From: Methanosarcinales archaeon | GTDB taxonomy: Archaea; Halobacteriota; Syntropharchaeia; Alkanophagales; Methanospirareceae | Assembly: GCA_030665925.1 (NCBI GenBank) | Contig: DAOUYX010000108.1 | Location: 1 to 5,786 of the forward strand | DNA: 5,786 nucleotides | Direction of reading: 5' to 3' | Shown: one piece after another, positions 5,141 through 5,786 of the stretch | How the letters are laid out: each line of letters opens with the position of its first letter | Position numbering within the stretch: position 1 is the first letter of the stretch | The notes under the pieces: model-generated | What the model saw: the letters and a program-made list of their open reading frames with translations, nothing else | Told to the model about the DNA's origin: nothing | The model's database searches: none | Program-made: the position numbers and the translations under genes

Positions 5141-5308
5141 GGCACAGTCGAATTTTCTAGTGAAATTGCTAAATCCTTAAATTTCACCGCAGAGCACACG
5201 GAGAACGCAGAGGCACCAAAAAACATAAGCAACGATTGAAACAGTCTTAAAACTCTGCGTGCTCTGCGCTCTCCGCGGTGATAAATCACTGGATTTTTAG
5301 ATAGTGCC
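5141..5308. repeat. Imperfect palindromic intergenic element (MITE/REP-like)
   Basis: The core arms are at 5185-5212 (CACCGCAGAG to ACGCAGAG) and 5253-5280 (CTCTGCGTGCTC to TCCGCGGTG). As reverse complements they match at 22 of 28 positions, around a 40-bp loop. Similarity continues outward through AT-rich flanks (TAGTGAAATT at 5158-5167 against CAGTGATTTA on the other strand) to GGCAC (5141-5145) and GTGCC (5304-5308). Within the arms a roughly 9-bp motif ending in GCAGAG or GCGGAG recurs. It has no coding capacity. An RNA copy from either strand would form a long hairpin. It lies between the putative promoters of the leftward operon and of cobY, filling much of the roughly 300-bp gene-free stretch 5099-5400. 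Confidence 0.75.
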
Positions 5309-5312
5309 GTTT

Positions 5313-5322
5313 CTATAATTAA
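5313..5322 (+). promoter_or_regulatory. Possible TATA box for cobY
   Basis: CTATAATTAA, just outside the palindromic element, would direct a transcript start near 5343 and a leader of about 58 nt carrying the hairpin at 5370-5394. It is the best TATA-like match at a workable distance, but the match is moderate and the assignment is inferred. Confidence 0.35.
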
Positions 5323-5369
5323 ATCGCAGTCACGATGAAGATGCATTGCATTTTTCTTTTCCGAGAACG

Positions 5370-5394
5370 CTTTTCTTTTTAATAAAAAGAAAAG
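5370..5394 (+). promoter_or_regulatory. Perfect 11-bp-arm hairpin directly before cobY
   Basis: CTTTTCTTTTT (5370-5380) and AAAAAGAAAAG (5384-5394) are exact reverse complements around AAT. The right arm ends 6 nt before the cobY ATG and merges with AAAGGG (5391-5396), the only candidate ribosome binding site. Folding in the mRNA would therefore sequester part of that site. The pyrimidine arm could alternatively act as a T-rich transcription stop. The structure is seen; a regulatory role is inferred. Confidence 0.45.
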
Positions 5395-5400
5395 GGTTCA

Positions 5401-5786
5401 ATGATAGCAATAATCCTCGCAGGCGGGAAAAGCAGCAGAATGTGGGGAAGAAACGGCGAGGAGAGAGAGAAAGCACTTATAAAGTTGGGTGGATCCGAAA
5501 ACCAGAAACGACTGATAGATTTGGTTGCAGAAACCGTACGAGCATCAAACGTGGAAGATTTTTTCGTGGCTGTCACGAAAAACACGCCTAAAACAGAAGA
5601 ATATTGCAAACGCGTCAATTATAAAACCGTAGAGACACCGGGTGAAGGCTATCATGAAGATTTATGGTATTTGCTCACCCGCTATCCAAAGTTCGTATCC
5701 ATTGCCTGCGACACACCTTTTTTAAGAAGCGGGCATATTAATGCGATAGTAGATGCTTATTTAGCGCATAATCCAAGAATAAGCGT
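5401..5786 (+). CDS. cobY: GTP:adenosylcobinamide-phosphate guanylyltransferase, N-terminal part (runs off right edge)
   Basis: The frame is open for 128 codons to the window end. The product begins MIAIILAGGKSSRM, the nucleotide-binding loop of the MobA/GlmU-type nucleotidyltransferase fold. It continues with EKALIKLGG (23-31), FVAVTKNTPKTEEYC (55-69), the CobY-like TPGEGYHEDLWYLL (79-92), and ACDTPFL (102-108) with the metal-binding acid. By memory this matches archaeal CobY such as the Methanocaldococcus jannaschii enzyme of about 196 residues. CobY replaces bacterial CobU for the guanylylation step that makes adenosylcobinamide-GDP in cobamide synthesis and salvage. Roughly the last third of the protein is missing. 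The ATG follows a weak AAAGGG site at a 4-nt spacing. A generic MobA-like transferase is the alternative, but the TPKTEEY and GEGYHEDL blocks favour CobY. Confidence 0.88.
   Translation, partial: MIAIILAGGKSSRMWGRNGEEREKALIKLGGSENQKRLIDLVAETVRASNVEDFFVAVTKNTPKTEEYCKRVNYKTVETPGEGYHEDLWYLLTRYPKFVSIACDTPFLRSGHINAIVDAYLAHNPRIS

Noticed and set aside
5309..5400. Cobalamin riboswitch upstream of cobY
   Set aside because: There is no B12-box-like conserved core and the space is too short. Only the simple A/T hairpin is present.
5346..5591. 81-codon + strand frame overlapping the cobY start
   Set aside because: It is out of frame with the CobY motifs, its product is low-complexity basic sequence, and it has no ribosome binding site.

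Overview
The window is archaeal. It carries an L21e ribosomal protein, a transcription factor B (TFB), an archaeal-type RNase HII, a DUF99 protein, the archaeal cobamide enzyme CobY and the start of mannosyl-3-phosphoglycerate synthase. Promoters are TATA-box type, several genes look leaderless, and the tRNA has no encoded CCA. CobY and the methanogen-like form of DUF99 point to a methanogen-related euryarchaeon. A relative of the ANME-1/Archaeoglobales/Methanomicrobia groups is my best guess, but the sequence alone does not fix the lineage.

Layout. Positions 1-368 (-) hold the N-terminal part of mpgS, running off the left edge. It is divergent from rpl21e (434-730, +) across a 65-bp region with two TATA-like boxes. 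rpl21e converges on a tRNA-Val(UAC) gene (814-886, -), and a T-rich bidirectional stop signal lies between them. The tRNA is divergent from a rightward cluster of trxB-like thioredoxin reductase (972-1895), rnhB (1901-2548) and tfb (2570-3523). tfb appears to have its own TATA box inside the last codons of rnhB.

Two accessory insertions stand out. The first (about 3522-4052) is a four-helix-bundle S23/IVP-family gene flanked by inverted blocks of an 8-bp degenerate repeat. These blocks run into the stop codon of tfb, the last nine codons of the four-helix gene and the last codons of DUF99. The second (about 5141-5308) is a gene-less, imperfect palindrome with 28-bp core arms. It sits between the putative promoters of a leftward gene and of cobY, and looks like a MITE or REP-type element.

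Between the insertions is a leftward, overlapping two-gene operon: an unrecognised 160-aa protein (4616-5098) followed by a DUF99/endonuclease-dU-like protein (4035-4616). At the right edge cobY (5401-5786, +, partial) begins just after a perfect 11-bp-arm hairpin. The genes are mostly housekeeping (translation, transcription initiation, RNA/DNA hybrid removal, redox, cobamide and compatible-solute synthesis) and do not form one pathway. The unusual content is the repeat-flanked cassette, the palindrome and the unknown gene coupled to DUF99.
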